The position numbers and the translations under genes were made by a program. The notes under the pieces were generated by a model that did no database searches, had not been told where the DNA came from, and saw only the letters and a list, made by a program, of their open reading frames with translations. From NCBI GenBank assembly GCA_965243255.1, contig CBDEUH010000004.1, positions 2,914,001 to 2,978,000 of the forward strand: a stretch of DNA of 64,000 nucleotides. Reading direction: 5' to 3'. Origin of the DNA: Bin87 sp965243255 (lineage in GTDB: Bacteria > Chloroflexota > Dehalococcoidia > Lucifugimonadales > UBA3495). Shown piece by piece: positions 15,645-24,714 of the stretch (position 1 is the first letter of the stretch; every line of letters starts with the position of its first letter).

Positions 15645-16820
15645 GTGAACTCCTTCCCTACCGACCCCGTCGCCAAGCGCCGCGTGCTGATGGACGCGGT
15701 GGCAAGTGTGCGCGCTACCCTGGAGGACGGCGCGATGGATGCCGAGGCGGACGCCACCCTGCCGCCGGCCTCGGTGGGCGCGCTCTACGACTCCGGCCTG
15801 CTGCGCCTCAAGCTGCCCCACGTCCTCGGCGGCGCCGAAGCCGACCCGGTAACCCAGCTGGACGTGCTGGAGGCCGTCAGCCGCATCGAACCTGCGGCCG
15901 GCTGGTGCCTGATGATTGGCGCGGCCAGCCTGGGCGGCCTGTCGGCCTTCTTGCCCGACGAGGCCATTGAGGAGATTTTCGTCGGCGGCCAGCCTCCCAA
16001 GGTCGCCGGAGCCGCCGCGCCGTCAGGCACCGCCACGCCGGCCGAGGGCGGCTACCGACTCACCGGACGCTGGCAGTTCGGCAGCGGCATCCAACACGCC
16101 GAATGGGTCTCCGCCGGCGCTCGCGTCGCCGGCGCGTCCGACGGCTACCCACGCCAGCTGCGCGTGGTGATGCCCCGGCGCCAGGTCAAGGTCCACGACA
16201 ACTGGCAGGTCATGGGCCTGCGCGGCACCGGCAGCTGCGATTTCTCGGTGGACGACCTGTTCGTGCCCCACCGGTTTGCCTGGGACTCCACGCTGACGGA
16301 GCCGATTCGGGGCGGCGCGCTGTACCGTCTGGGTCGGCCCGGCTTCGTCACCAACGAACACTCGGCCTTCGCGCTGGGGGTTGGCCGCCGCGCCCTGGAC
16401 GCCCTCACCGACGTCGCCGCCGCCAAGACGCGCGGGTACAACTCCACCAACCTGCTGGCCAACCGCCCGGTGGTGCAGCGCGCCCTGGGCGAGTGCGACC
16501 TGCGTCTGCGCGCCGCCCGCGCCTTGAATATCGAGATACTGGAGGCAGCCTGGGACGCCGTCTGCGCCGGCCATCCGCCCCCACCGCCGCTGCAGGCCGA
16601 GATGCGTTCCGTCGCCACCTACACCACCGACGTGGCCGCCGACGTGGCGTCCCAGGCCTTTCGCTACGGCGGCGGGTCGGCCCTGTTCACCACTAGCGTG
16701 CTGCAGCAATGCCTCCGCGACATCAACGCCGCCGCCCAGCACCAGATGGTCAGCGACACCGCCTACGAGAACCACGGCCAGTTTATGCTGGGCCTGCCCG
16801 ACGCGCGGGTGATGGAGTAG
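15645..16820 (+). CDS. Acyl-CoA dehydrogenase-fold flavin monooxygenase-like protein
   Basis: A 391-residue protein with acyl-CoA dehydrogenase fold. AAGWCLMIGAAS, NWQVMGLRGTGSCDF and VPHRFAW, and a C-terminal part with FRYGGGSALF and CLRDINAAAQH, resemble the HsaA/DszC-type (class D, reduced-flavin using) monooxygenases rather than true dehydrogenases: the CoA-dehydrogenase catalytic Glu context is absent. The GTG at 15645 follows the previous stop by 5 bp. A paralogue lies at 44594. The flavin reductase at 61188 could supply reduced flavin. Confidence 0.85.
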   Translation: MNSFPTDPVAKRRVLMDAVASVRATLEDGAMDAEADATLPPASVGALYDSGLLRLKLPHVLGGAEADPVTQLDVLEAVSRIEPAAGWCLMIGAASLGGLSAFLPDEAIEEIFVGGQPPKVAGAAAPSGTATPAEGGYRLTGRWQFGSGIQHAEWVSAGARVAGASDGYPRQLRVVMPRRQVKVHDNWQVMGLRGTGSCDFSVDDLFVPHRFAWDSTLTEPIRGGALYRLGRPGFVTNEHSAFALGVGRRALDALTDVAAAKTRGYNSTNLLANRPVVQRALGECDLRLRAARALNIEILEAAWDAVCAGHPPPPPLQAEMRSVATYTTDVAADVASQAFRYGGGSALFTTSVLQQCLRDINAAAQHQMVSDTAYENHGQFMLGLPDARVME

Positions 16821-16842
16821 CGCCGCCGGTCGCACCCCCGTG

Positions 16843-16851
16843 TGCTATCAT
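16843..16851 (+). promoter_or_regulatory. Extended -10 element giving a probably leaderless galU mRNA
   Basis: TGC-TATCAT at 16843-16851 places the expected transcription start at about 16858, which is the galU ATG. No Shine-Dalgarno is visible in the intervening bases. Confidence 0.5.
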
Positions 16852-16857
16852 CCCGCC

Positions 16858-17730
16858 ATGCTTTCCGCAATCCGCAAAGCCGTGATCCCCGCCGCCGGGC
16901 TGGGCACCCGCTTTCTGCCGGTAACGCGCTCCGTGCCCAAGGAGCTGCTGCCCATCCTGGACCGGCCCATGCTGCAGTACGTGGTGGCCGAGGCCGCCGA
17001 GGCCGGCATCACCGACGTAATCATCATCACCTCCCACGGCAAGGAGAGCATCGCCGACTACTTCCGGCCGCGCCCCGACCTGGAGGAGCGGCTGGCCGAC
17101 GACGCAGCGCTGCTGGAAAAAGTCCGTTCCGGCGCGCGTCTCGCCAACGTCTCATTCGTGATTCAGGAAGAGCCGCTGGGTCTGGGCCATGCCGTGCTGA
17201 CGGCCCGGGACGCCGTGGGCGACGAGCCCTTCGCCGTCATCCTGCCCGACGACATCATCGCCCACACGCCGGGCGCGCTGTCGCAAATGATGTCGGGCAT
17301 GGCCGAGGCCGGCGACGCTGCCGCCGTGGCCGTGGAGCGCGTACCCTGGGACCTGGTGCACAACTACGGCGTGGTGGACGCCGAACCCGTCGGAGGCGGC
17401 GGACACCGAGTGCGCGGGCTGGTGGAAAAGCCGCCGCCCGGGACCGCCCCGTCCAATCTGTCCATCGTGGGCCGCTACCTGCTGCCGCCGTCGGTTTTCG
17501 ACTGCCTTGAGCGCACGCCCCCCGGCGCCCGCGGCGAAATCCAGCTTACCGACGGGCTTGCCCTGCTGATGGGGGATACCCCCCTCTACGCCTGCGAGTT
17601 CCTGGGCATCCGCTACGACGGCGGCAACCCCCTGGGCCTGCTGCGCGCCTCCCTGGAGTACGCTCTTCGGGAGGAGGATACGCGGGAAGCAGCGGCGGCG
17701 TTGATTAAAGAATTGGCGGCCACCTTGTAA
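16858..17730 (+). CDS. galU: UTP-glucose-1-phosphate uridylyltransferase
   Basis: A 290-residue GalU that makes UDP-glucose for envelope polysaccharides. Marks: KAVIPAAGLGTRFLPVTRSV with KELLPI (nucleotide-binding signature and Lys), LQYVVAEAAEAGI, EPLGLGHAVL, FAVILPDDI with the metal Asp, VRGLVEKP and GEIQLTD. Length is standard. The ATG at 16858 gives the usual MLSAIRKAVIPAAG opening; the longer frame from 16840 has no support. It stands between two metabolic genes without close coupling. Confidence 0.96.
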   Translation: MLSAIRKAVIPAAGLGTRFLPVTRSVPKELLPILDRPMLQYVVAEAAEAGITDVIIITSHGKESIADYFRPRPDLEERLADDAALLEKVRSGARLANVSFVIQEEPLGLGHAVLTARDAVGDEPFAVILPDDIIAHTPGALSQMMSGMAEAGDAAAVAVERVPWDLVHNYGVVDAEPVGGGGHRVRGLVEKPPPGTAPSNLSIVGRYLLPPSVFDCLERTPPGARGEIQLTDGLALLMGDTPLYACEFLGIRYDGGNPLGLLRASLEYALREEDTREAAAALIKELAATL

Positions 17731-17764
17731 TTTCCCACCCGCCATTGCCGGATTCACACAGTCA

Positions 17765-17782
17765 TTCCCGCGCCGGCGGGAA
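17765..17782 (+). repeat. TTCCCGC-GCGGGAA hairpin, dispersed repeat type
   Basis: A 7-bp perfect inverted repeat with a four-base loop inside the widespread intergenic sequence CATTCCCGCG..GCGGGAATCCAG. It lies between galU and the panE-like gene and could act as a weak terminator or processing site. Confidence 0.6.
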
Positions 17783-17803
17783 TCCAGAACAGGATACGAC
17801 CAG

Positions 17804-18733
17804 ATGAAAGTTGCAGTGATGGGCGCCGGCAGCATGGGCGGTTACTTCGGCGGGATGCTGGCCCGCGCCGGCCACGAGGTTACTCTCATCGCCCGCGGCG
17901 AAAACCTCGCCGCCATCCGCGCCGACGGCCTGCGGATGCACACCGAGGCCGGCGAGTTCACCGTGCCCTGCTCCGCCACCGACCGCCCGGCTGACGTCGG
18001 CCCGGTTGACCTGGCCCTGCTTACCACCAAGACCTACCATAACGTTGACGCCGTGCCGGCCATGGCCCCGCTGATTGGCCCCAACACGGCGGTGTTGAGC
18101 CTGCAGAACGGCATCGACTCATACCTGCCCGTCCTGGAGCAGTTCCCCGACGCCATCATGCTCCCCGGCGCGGCCTACATCGAGGCCACTCGCCTGGAGC
18201 CTGGCGTGTTTCAGCAGGCCGGCCGCGTCGTGCGCGTCGTCACCGGCGGCGCGAAGGGCAGCCCGCCGGAGCACGGTGAACGGGCCGCAGCAGTCTGCGC
18301 CGCCTTTCAAGACGCCAAGGTGGAAGCGGAAGCCTCCGATGACATCGACCTGGCCCTGTGGACGAAATTCCTGTTCATCGCCACCATGGCCGGCGTAACG
18401 TCGCTGGCCCGGGAGTTCCTGCGCGATTTGCTGCCCCGGCCCGAATGGCGCAAGATCGTACGCGCCTGCCTGGAAGAGATTGAAACCGCCGGCCGAGCCT
18501 CGGGCGTGAACCTGGAGCCGGACGTTGTCGCCAGCACCTTTGACTACATGGACCAGTCCCGGGGCGCGATGCGCGCGTCCATGCACGCCGACCTGGTGGC
18601 CGGGCGTCCGCTGGAGCTGGAAGCCCTCAACGGCGCCGTGGTGCGCGCCGGCCAGGCCGCCGGCGTGCCCACCCCGATCAACGACGTGATTTACGCCATC
18701 TTGAAGCCCTACGTAAGCGGCTCCACGCCCTGA
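17804..18733 (+). CDS. 2-dehydropantoate 2-reductase-like protein
   Basis: A 309-residue ketopantoate reductase-family protein (PanE/ApbA). The N-terminal Rossmann motif is VAVMGAGSMGGYFGGMLARAG; LLTTKTYH and SLQNGID are typical, and the C-terminal helical domain has the catalytic-Lys context LWTKFLFIATMAG and a substrate-binding SRGAMRASMHADL. Such proteins may make pantoate for CoA or reduce other 2-oxo acids, since the family is often misassigned when no panB/panC is nearby, as here. Confidence 0.88.
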   Translation: MKVAVMGAGSMGGYFGGMLARAGHEVTLIARGENLAAIRADGLRMHTEAGEFTVPCSATDRPADVGPVDLALLTTKTYHNVDAVPAMAPLIGPNTAVLSLQNGIDSYLPVLEQFPDAIMLPGAAYIEATRLEPGVFQQAGRVVRVVTGGAKGSPPEHGERAAAVCAAFQDAKVEAEASDDIDLALWTKFLFIATMAGVTSLAREFLRDLLPRPEWRKIVRACLEEIETAGRASGVNLEPDVVASTFDYMDQSRGAMRASMHADLVAGRPLELEALNGAVVRAGQAAGVPTPINDVIYAILKPYVSGSTP

Positions 18734-18737
18734 AATC

Positions 18738-19412
18738 CTACTCCGCCACGTTGGCCGTCAGGCGGGCCGGTATCCAATCCCGCAGCAGGTCCATCAGCTC
18801 GTCCCGGCATTCGTTCAGGCGATGTTCCGCGCCCTCGTAGAGCACCAGCTCCCGCGGCTCCTTGGCCCAGTCGTGTATCGCCACCGCGCACGAGAAGGGC
18901 AGCCGGGTGTCCGCCTTGCCATGCACCACCAGCAACGGTGTCGGCGACAGCATCCCCGCGCCCTGCGCGCCGTAGGTCTGCGGCGACAGCGATACCACTC
19001 CGGCCACGTGGTCGCTGAACGCGGCCCCGGCGATGACCACCGCGCCGCCGAAAGAATGTCCCACCACCACCGCCGGCCCGTAGCCGGTGGCCCGCAGGAA
19101 GTTGACGCCGGCCAGCAGGTCCAGGGCGCACTCCTGGATGTTGTTGGGATGCCGGTAGTCCATGCGCAGCGACGTGATGCCCTGGGCGGTGAATTCCTCC
19201 GACAGTTCGGCGTAAAGCCCGCTGGCCGGCCCGCCGAACCCGCCCCGGGCTCCGCAGACCCAGACCACCGCCCGCGTGGACTCGGCGGCGGCGTGCAGAA
19301 TGGCCGGTATGTCGCCCCGGCTGGTCCGCAGCACCAGGCCCTCGCCAGCCTCGCCCTCGTGGGGCGGCCCCACCATCACCTGCTCAATTCGCATTTCCAT
19401 CGCCGAACTCAT
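18738..19412 (-). CDS. Alpha/beta hydrolase, last gene of the signalling operon
   Basis: A 224-residue dienelactone-hydrolase-like alpha/beta hydrolase with an intact triad: nucleophile in VVGHSFGGA, acid in HGKADTRLP and His in YEGAEHRLNE. Its ATG shares one base with the histidine-kinase stop (TAATG), so translation is coupled. It is the last gene of the operon read from 25053. Its presence at the end of a sensory operon suggests that it metabolises the sensed compound or is simply co-regulated; this is inference. Confidence 0.87.
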   Translation of the reverse strand: MSSAMEMRIEQVMVGPPHEGEAGEGLVLRTSRGDIPAILHAAAESTRAVVWVCGARGGFGGPASGLYAELSEEFTAQGITSLRMDYRHPNNIQECALDLLAGVNFLRATGYGPAVVVGHSFGGAVVIAGAAFSDHVAGVVSLSPQTYGAQGAGMLSPTPLLVVHGKADTRLPFSCAVAIHDWAKEPRELVLYEGAEHRLNECRDELMDLLRDWIPARLTANVAE

Positions 19413-21739
19413 TACGCCTCGTCGTCGTCATCGTCTAAATCATCATCGTCCAGCAGGTCCTCCACCACCGGGGTATCCGGCAGCGCCAGGGGCAGGCTGA
19501 TGACCATTTCCGTGAACTCGTCCGGTTGCGATTCAACCTCGATGGCGCCGCCATGCTCTCGGATGATGTCGTTGCAGATTGAGAGGCCCAGCCCGGTGCC
19601 CTGGCCGGTGGGCTTGGTGGTGAAAAACGGGTTGAATATCTTTTCAACGATGTCTTCGGGCATTCCGCTGCCGTTGTCCCGGATGCGCACTTCAACGTGC
19701 TCTTCCCCCTTCCGGGTGGCCAGCAGCAGCGTCGGCATATAACTGCTGTTGGGGTCGGCTTCCATCAGGTGCCGGCGCTTTTCGTCGGTGGCGTAGCAGG
19801 CGTTGCTGACCATGTTGAGGAACAGGCGGCCAACGTCCCGGGGGTTCACCTCAATGTCGTCCATGTCCTCAAAGTCATACTGCAAGTCCAGCTGGAACTC
19901 CGAATCCAGCGCCCGCGCGCTGTGATAGGCCAGCCGCGCGTGTTCATCCAGCAGGTTGTTGATGTTGGTCATCTCGCGGGTTACCGACTCCCGCCCCATC
20001 ATCAGCATATCCTGCACGATGCGGTTGGCCCGCTCCCCGTGGGTGCGGATGCGTTCCAGGTTTTCGTTCAGGTCGTCGAAGATGTCCTTGATCAGGCCCA
20101 TCTGCTCGTCGTCCAGCTTGCCGTCCTCGCTTTCGTCGATGGTCTCCCGCATCTCCTCCAGCAGCTCCTCGGAAGACTCGGAGAAGTTCTTGACGAAGTT
20201 CAGCGGGTTCCTGATTTCGTGGGCCACGCCGGCGGTCAGCTCCCCCAGCGACGCCAGCTTTTCCTGCGCCACGATGCGGTCCTGGGCGGCGGCCAGGTTG
20301 GTCATGGCCTCTTCCAGTTCGTGATTCTTGCTGTCCAACTCGTGGTTCTGGCTGTCCAGCCGCGCGTTGACGTTTTCCAGCTCGGCGTTCTTGTTGTCCA
20401 GCTCATGGTTCTGGCTGTCCAGCCGCGCGTTGATGCCCTCCAGCTCGACGTTCTTGCCCTCCAGCTCCTGGGCCAATTCTTCCACCAGGTTCAGGCGTAT
20501 GGCCTCCTGGGCGTTGTGGCGAAACACCTCCAGGGCCGCGGCCATTTCCGCTACTTCATCCCGCCCGCCTACTTCCACCCTGGTGTCCAGGTCGCCGGCG
20601 GCCAGGCTGCGCATCCAGCCGGCGATCAGCTCCAGCCGACGCAGCAGCACCCGGCCCACGTACAGCCAGGCGATGAGCAATGCCCCGCCGATGCTGACGA
20701 AGCTGATGGCCAATAGCAGCGTGCGGCCGGTCAGCATCGCCTGGGCCGAGGCGTTGGTGGCCTCCTGCGCTCCCGCTTCGGCGCTGTTGACGAGGCCGTC
20801 CACCTCGTCCACCAGCAACACCGCGATGTCGTGGTTGTTGTCCAGCAGCAGTTGCTGGCGCCTTTCCAGTTCCAGGTGCCTGGCTTGCAGGTTGAATCCG
20901 TTCTGCTGTCCCAGACCCAGCTCCAGCAGCCGGTTGAAGATGGGTTCCAGGTCGTCGTGCAGCGGCGTTCCCCGCAGGTGCGACAGATTGCTCCGGATGT
21001 TGTTGGCCGAAGACTCGAACCTTTCCCGGAAAGGCTCAATCAGGGAGCTGTCCGACACGATGGACGCGCTGGCCAGCAGTTGTATCGCAATCTTGGCGTT
21101 GGACTGCAGTTCAGTTAGGTAGCGATACCGGGCCTGTTCCTCTTCGGAGATATGGTCCGCGCGCATGGCTTGGGGTTGGTCCAGCGCGGTGTATCCGGTC
21201 TGGATGTAAAAGAACTGCCGGTCAATCTCCGGCACGATGATTTCGTCCAGTTCCGCGGTGAGGCTTTCCAGCTCGGCTCGCACCTCGTCCAGCTGTTCGT
21301 TCAACGTGAAACTTTGCCACATCCCGCTGTTCAGGCCGGCGATGTTGTCGATCAACGCGTTGGAGTACGTATGTATCCGGTCGAATCTTTCCCCGTGCCC
21401 GCTCTTGCTTTCCAGGATTGCCAGCTGTTCGTTGAACGACTGGTGCGACGACGCGATGTCATCGCCCACTCGAGCCACTTCGTCCGGCGTCGCCGCTGCC
21501 GTCAGCGTGTCCGCCGATGCCACCAGCGCCTGGCTGTACTGCGCCACGTCAAACGCGGCCGCCAGCTCCGGCACGCTGCCCTCATTCACCCGGTTCTGCG
21601 CCTCGCCAACCTGGTTGAAGGAGAACCAACCCACCAGGCTGGCCGCAAAGGTCAGGGCCACCGCGCCGCCCAGCGCCACGTACAGCTGCGCAGATATGCG
21701 GTAGCGATATTCCAGCAGTCGCCTCAATCGATCCGTCAT
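19412..21739 (-). CDS. HAMP sensor histidine kinase with heptad-repeat linker
   Basis: A 775-residue membrane kinase. Transmembrane segments lie at about 18-40 and 340-365, flanking a long helical extracytoplasmic domain. HAMP follows (about 365-420), then seven near-identical heptads (residues about 428-476, SQNHELD/NKNAELE type), then the H-box AGVAHEIRNPLN. The ATPase boxes are LNMVSNACYAT, RIRDNGSGMPE and FFTTKPTGQGTGLGLS. The C-terminus is a run of Asp (DDDDLDDDDDEA). It overlaps the binding-lipoprotein gene by 4 bp. A plausible partner is the receiver domain of the PP2C protein in the same operon. Confidence 0.93.
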   Translation of the reverse strand: MTDRLRRLLEYRYRISAQLYVALGGAVALTFAASLVGWFSFNQVGEAQNRVNEGSVPELAAAFDVAQYSQALVASADTLTAAATPDEVARVGDDIASSHQSFNEQLAILESKSGHGERFDRIHTYSNALIDNIAGLNSGMWQSFTLNEQLDEVRAELESLTAELDEIIVPEIDRQFFYIQTGYTALDQPQAMRADHISEEEQARYRYLTELQSNAKIAIQLLASASIVSDSSLIEPFRERFESSANNIRSNLSHLRGTPLHDDLEPIFNRLLELGLGQQNGFNLQARHLELERRQQLLLDNNHDIAVLLVDEVDGLVNSAEAGAQEATNASAQAMLTGRTLLLAISFVSIGGALLIAWLYVGRVLLRRLELIAGWMRSLAAGDLDTRVEVGGRDEVAEMAAALEVFRHNAQEAIRLNLVEELAQELEGKNVELEGINARLDSQNHELDNKNAELENVNARLDSQNHELDSKNHELEEAMTNLAAAQDRIVAQEKLASLGELTAGVAHEIRNPLNFVKNFSESSEELLEEMRETIDESEDGKLDDEQMGLIKDIFDDLNENLERIRTHGERANRIVQDMLMMGRESVTREMTNINNLLDEHARLAYHSARALDSEFQLDLQYDFEDMDDIEVNPRDVGRLFLNMVSNACYATDEKRRHLMEADPNSSYMPTLLLATRKGEEHVEVRIRDNGSGMPEDIVEKIFNPFFTTKPTGQGTGLGLSICNDIIREHGGAIEVESQPDEFTEMVISLPLALPDTPVVEDLLDDDDLDDDDDEA
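20312..20458 (-). repeat. Seven 21-bp heptad repeats inside the kinase gene
   Basis: 147 bp encode seven consecutive heptads of the form xxNxxLx (GKNVELE, GINARLD, SQNHELD, NKNAELE, NVNARLD, SQNHELD, SKNHELE). The pair NARLD SQNHELD occurs twice. This is a coiled-coil signalling helix built by duplication, with Asn at a fixed core position. Confidence 0.85.
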
Positions 21740-23064
21740 CTGCCAGTCCTCCCGCCTTCGCCAAGCCGGTCGAGGGGAACGTATTTCCCTTCCTCGTCAA
21801 TCATCGTCAGGAAAACCGTGTCCGAGCCCTGGTTGTCGCTCTCTCCATAGTGGAGTTCAAACCCGTCCAGGTCAATCGGTTCCGAGCTGCGCAGGCCGGT
21901 CAAAAAGCACTCCCGGTCCAGGTCTTGCCCGCAGCGCTCCAGTCCGGCGATGGCCAGCCGCCCCGCCAGGTAACCCTCCAGCGAAACGAACCCCGGCGTT
22001 GCCTCCGGGTCATACTCCGCCAGAGCCCGGTGATATGCGGCCACCACCGGCGTTGAGTCGTCGTGGGGGAACGGCACCACTTGGGTCACGAAAACTCCGG
22101 CCCCCTTTTGCGGGTCCAGCTCACCCAGCTCCTCGGCCAGCGCGTTGCTGCCCACGAAGGAGATGTTGATAAACTCCCAGTCCACGCCGATGTGACGCGC
22201 CCACGCAATCAACTCGGCCAGCGGACCATACGCGCCCACCAGGATCACCCCCTCCGGATTGCCCTGCTTCAGGTCCAGCAGCCCCGTCTTCACCGCCGTG
22301 GTGTTGCGCGGATATAGTCCCACCGCCGCCGGCTCCATGCCCCGCTTGGTCAACGCCGCCAGGGCCCCGTTCAGCCCGGCCCGGCCGAAGGAATCCTCCT
22401 GATACATAATGCCGATCCGGTCCAACTCCAGGTCGGTGGTCAACCGCTGAACCATTTCCTCGGTCTCCTGGTTGTAGGAGGCGCGCATGTTGATTACGTT
22501 GGGCAGGCTCTCCGCGTCCCGCAGAAATGCGGCGCCGGTGAAGGGCGCGATATATGGCACTCCCGCCGCCAACGCCACCGGAGTCGCCGAGCGGGACGTG
22601 GGCGTGCCCACTGCGCCAATCAACGCGAAAACCCCGTCCTCCTCAATGAGCCAGGTGGTGTTGATGATGGCCAGTTCCGGTTCGTAGGTGTCGTCCAGGG
22701 TCACCAGTTCCAACTGACGCCCCTGCACTCCGCCGTTGCGATTGGCCTCGGCGAAGGCCGCCGCAATGCCCAGGTTCATCCCGATGCCCAGCTGGCTGGC
22801 CGGGCCGCTGAAGGCTGCCGACTGCCCGAATACCACCCGGTCCGCGAACACCCCCGGCGTTCCCGAGGCGGGCGCGCTGGTAGTCGCTGATGCCGTCTGA
22901 TGCGGATTGCCACCCTCGGCCGTCCCCTCAGGGGTGGATTCCGGCGGCCCGCTGGCGTTCGGCGCGGCCGGCTGGCAACCGGCCAGGCCCAGGGCTATCG
23001 CGATGACGATTACTGCGGCGAGCCAGGGCAGCCGGCCTGTTGGTAATCCTGGTACACGCGTCAT
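21736..23064 (-). CDS. Solute-binding lipoprotein, branched-chain amino acid type
   Basis: A 442-residue periplasmic-binding-protein type I (Peripl_BP_6/LivJ-like) lipoprotein. Residues 12-30 are a signal with lipobox LGLAGC; a Thr/Ser/Pro linker follows; the domain shows VVFGQSAAFSGPASQLG, EANRNGGVQGRQLELV, and FALIGAVGTPTS. No permease or ATPase genes are present. It is instead sandwiched, with 4-bp overlaps on both sides, between an RsbW-like kinase and a HAMP kinase. It therefore probably serves as a receptor subunit presenting a ligand to the kinase's extracellular domain. Confidence 0.9.
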   Translation of the reverse strand: MTRVPGLPTGRLPWLAAVIVIAIALGLAGCQPAAPNASGPPESTPEGTAEGGNPHQTASATTSAPASGTPGVFADRVVFGQSAAFSGPASQLGIGMNLGIAAAFAEANRNGGVQGRQLELVTLDDTYEPELAIINTTWLIEEDGVFALIGAVGTPTSRSATPVALAAGVPYIAPFTGAAFLRDAESLPNVINMRASYNQETEEMVQRLTTDLELDRIGIMYQEDSFGRAGLNGALAALTKRGMEPAAVGLYPRNTTAVKTGLLDLKQGNPEGVILVGAYGPLAELIAWARHIGVDWEFINISFVGSNALAEELGELDPQKGAGVFVTQVVPFPHDDSTPVVAAYHRALAEYDPEATPGFVSLEGYLAGRLAIAGLERCGQDLDRECFLTGLRSSEPIDLDGFELHYGESDNQGSDTVFLTMIDEEGKYVPLDRLGEGGRTGR

Positions 23065-23474
23065 CCGTTCTTACGCTTGACCATCGCCAGCCGGTTCCTG
23101 CCGTTCTCCCGGCTGTAATGCAGTTCGTCCATCATCTCGCGCACCAGGTAAATCCCCAGCCCGCCGATTGGCCGTTCTTCCAGCGGCGCGTCGATGTCGG
23201 GTACCGGCGCTTCGTGCAGCGGATCGAAGGGCTGCCCGTCGTCGGCAATCTCCACCCTCACCACGTCCGCGTCCGAGGCCAGCGAAACTTCGATCTCGCT
23301 CGCTCCGCCTCCGTAGTTCACCACGTTCACGCTCAGCTCGTCCAAAACCAGGTGGACCTTGAAGGTCAGGTCAGGCGGCCAGTCATCCCGCTCGGCGAAC
23401 TCCTCAACCGCCGCGGTGATGCGCTCCAACTGGCCCATCTCGGAAGGAATTTTCAGCGACACCGATTGGCTCAT
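23061..23474 (-). CDS. RsbW-like anti-sigma/serine kinase
   Basis: A 137-residue GHKL ATPase (HATPase_c_2). The N-box reads VLDELSVNVVNYGG, the G1 box IADDGQPFDP, and the G2 region PIGGLGIYLVREMMDEL. These small kinases phosphorylate a STAS antagonist on Ser and bind a sigma factor or other target. It overlaps the next gene by 4 bp and follows the PP2C gene by 9 bp. No sigma-factor gene is in the window, so its output target is encoded elsewhere. Confidence 0.9.
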   Translation of the reverse strand: MSQSVSLKIPSEMGQLERITAAVEEFAERDDWPPDLTFKVHLVLDELSVNVVNYGGGASEIEVSLASDADVVRVEIADDGQPFDPLHEAPVPDIDAPLEERPIGGLGIYLVREMMDELHYSRENGRNRLAMVKRKNG

Positions 23475-23483
23475 GGTACGGCC

Positions 23484-24644
23484 TCACTTCACCCGCAGCG
23501 CCAGGCAGGTGATGTCATCAAACTGCGGCGCCTCACCGGCAAAGTCGCTCACCGAGTCAAAGACCGCTTCCACCGCGAGGCGGCAATCCCCCGGGGCCGA
23601 CGTGAAGATTCCCTGCAGCCGGTCCATCCCGAACTCTTCATCCGCTACGTTGATGGCCTCGGTTACGCCGTCGGTGTACAGAACCACGGTGTCGCCCGGG
23701 GCGCAGGTGATGCTGTTCTGCTCATACTCGCCGCCGGACAGAATACCCAGGGCGATGCCGTTGGTGCTGGGCATCACGGTGTTGCTGCCGTCGGCGTGCA
23801 CGATTACCGGCAGGTTGTGGCCCCCGTTGGCGTAGGTCAACTCGCGAGTCGCCGGGTTGTACACCGCGTACAACACCGTTACGAACATCATGGCTTCGTT
23901 ATCGTCGTAGAGCAGGTCGTTGACTTCCTGCAGCACCCGGCCCGGATCGTTAAGGCCGATGGCCGATCCCTTGAGCAGGGTGCGGCTGGCCATCATGAAG
24001 AGGGCGGCGGGAACCCCTTTGCCCGAAACGTCGGCTATGGCCAGTCCGATGGAGCCGTTCTCCAGGTTGAATATGTCAAAAAAGTCGCCGCCAACTTCCC
24101 GGGCCGGCGTCATGCTTCCAAAAACTTCATAATTGTCAGAGGTGGGGAACTCGGTGGGCAGAATGCTCTGCTGCATCTTGCTGGCCACGTCCAGCTCGTT
24201 CTCAATAGCGGCCAGGCGCACCCGCGAGGACTCGGCTTCGCGCCATGCGGTCAGGTTGTTCAGGGTCCGTTCAATCGTAACCCGCAGGTCGTCGAAATCC
24301 AGCGGCTTGGTGACGAAGTCAAAAGCCCCCCGGTTCATCGCGGCCCGTATGTTTTTCATATCTCCATAGGCCGAGATAATCACCGAGCGAGTGTCCGGCG
24401 CCACCTCCGGAATCCGCTCCAACAGCGAAAGCCCGTCCATCTGCGGCATATTTATATCCGACAGCACCATGTCTATGGCGGTGTCCTGTTCCAGCTTCTG
24501 GAGCGCCTCTACTCCGTTCTGAGCAAACACGAACTGGTACTGGCCCGACCGGATGCTGCGGCGCATCCGCTGCAGAACCAGCGGTTCAACGTCGGGTTCG
24601 TCGTCAACTACCAATATCCGGTATGCTTCTGCCGTATCAGCCAT
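23484..24644 (-). CDS. Response-regulator receiver-PP2C phosphatase (RsbU-like)
   Basis: A 386-residue fusion. Residues about 8-130 are a receiver domain (ILVVDDEPDVE acidic pocket, phospho-Asp in MVLSDINMPQMDG, Lys in FVTKPLD). A coiled linker precedes a SpoIIE/RsbU-type PP2C domain with VGGDFFDIF, IADVSGKGVPAALFM, VLYTDGVTEA and FDDITCLAL, the metal-binding Asp set. It would dephosphorylate the STAS protein when its receiver is phosphorylated. The ATG at 24644 follows GGAGGATGGAGCC; earlier in-frame codons are not needed. Confidence 0.93.
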   Translation of the reverse strand: MADTAEAYRILVVDDEPDVEPLVLQRMRRSIRSGQYQFVFAQNGVEALQKLEQDTAIDMVLSDINMPQMDGLSLLERIPEVAPDTRSVIISAYGDMKNIRAAMNRGAFDFVTKPLDFDDLRVTIERTLNNLTAWREAESSRVRLAAIENELDVASKMQQSILPTEFPTSDNYEVFGSMTPAREVGGDFFDIFNLENGSIGLAIADVSGKGVPAALFMMASRTLLKGSAIGLNDPGRVLQEVNDLLYDDNEAMMFVTVLYAVYNPATRELTYANGGHNLPVIVHADGSNTVMPSTNGIALGILSGGEYEQNSITCAPGDTVVLYTDGVTEAINVADEEFGMDRLQGIFTSAPGDCRLAVEAVFDSVSDFAGEAPQFDDITCLALRVK

Positions 24645-24714
24645 GGCTCCATCCTCCGCAATATCCCTCGCACCGGCGACGTCGCTGCCGGGCGCGGCCA
24701 CTGGCCCCGGGTTG

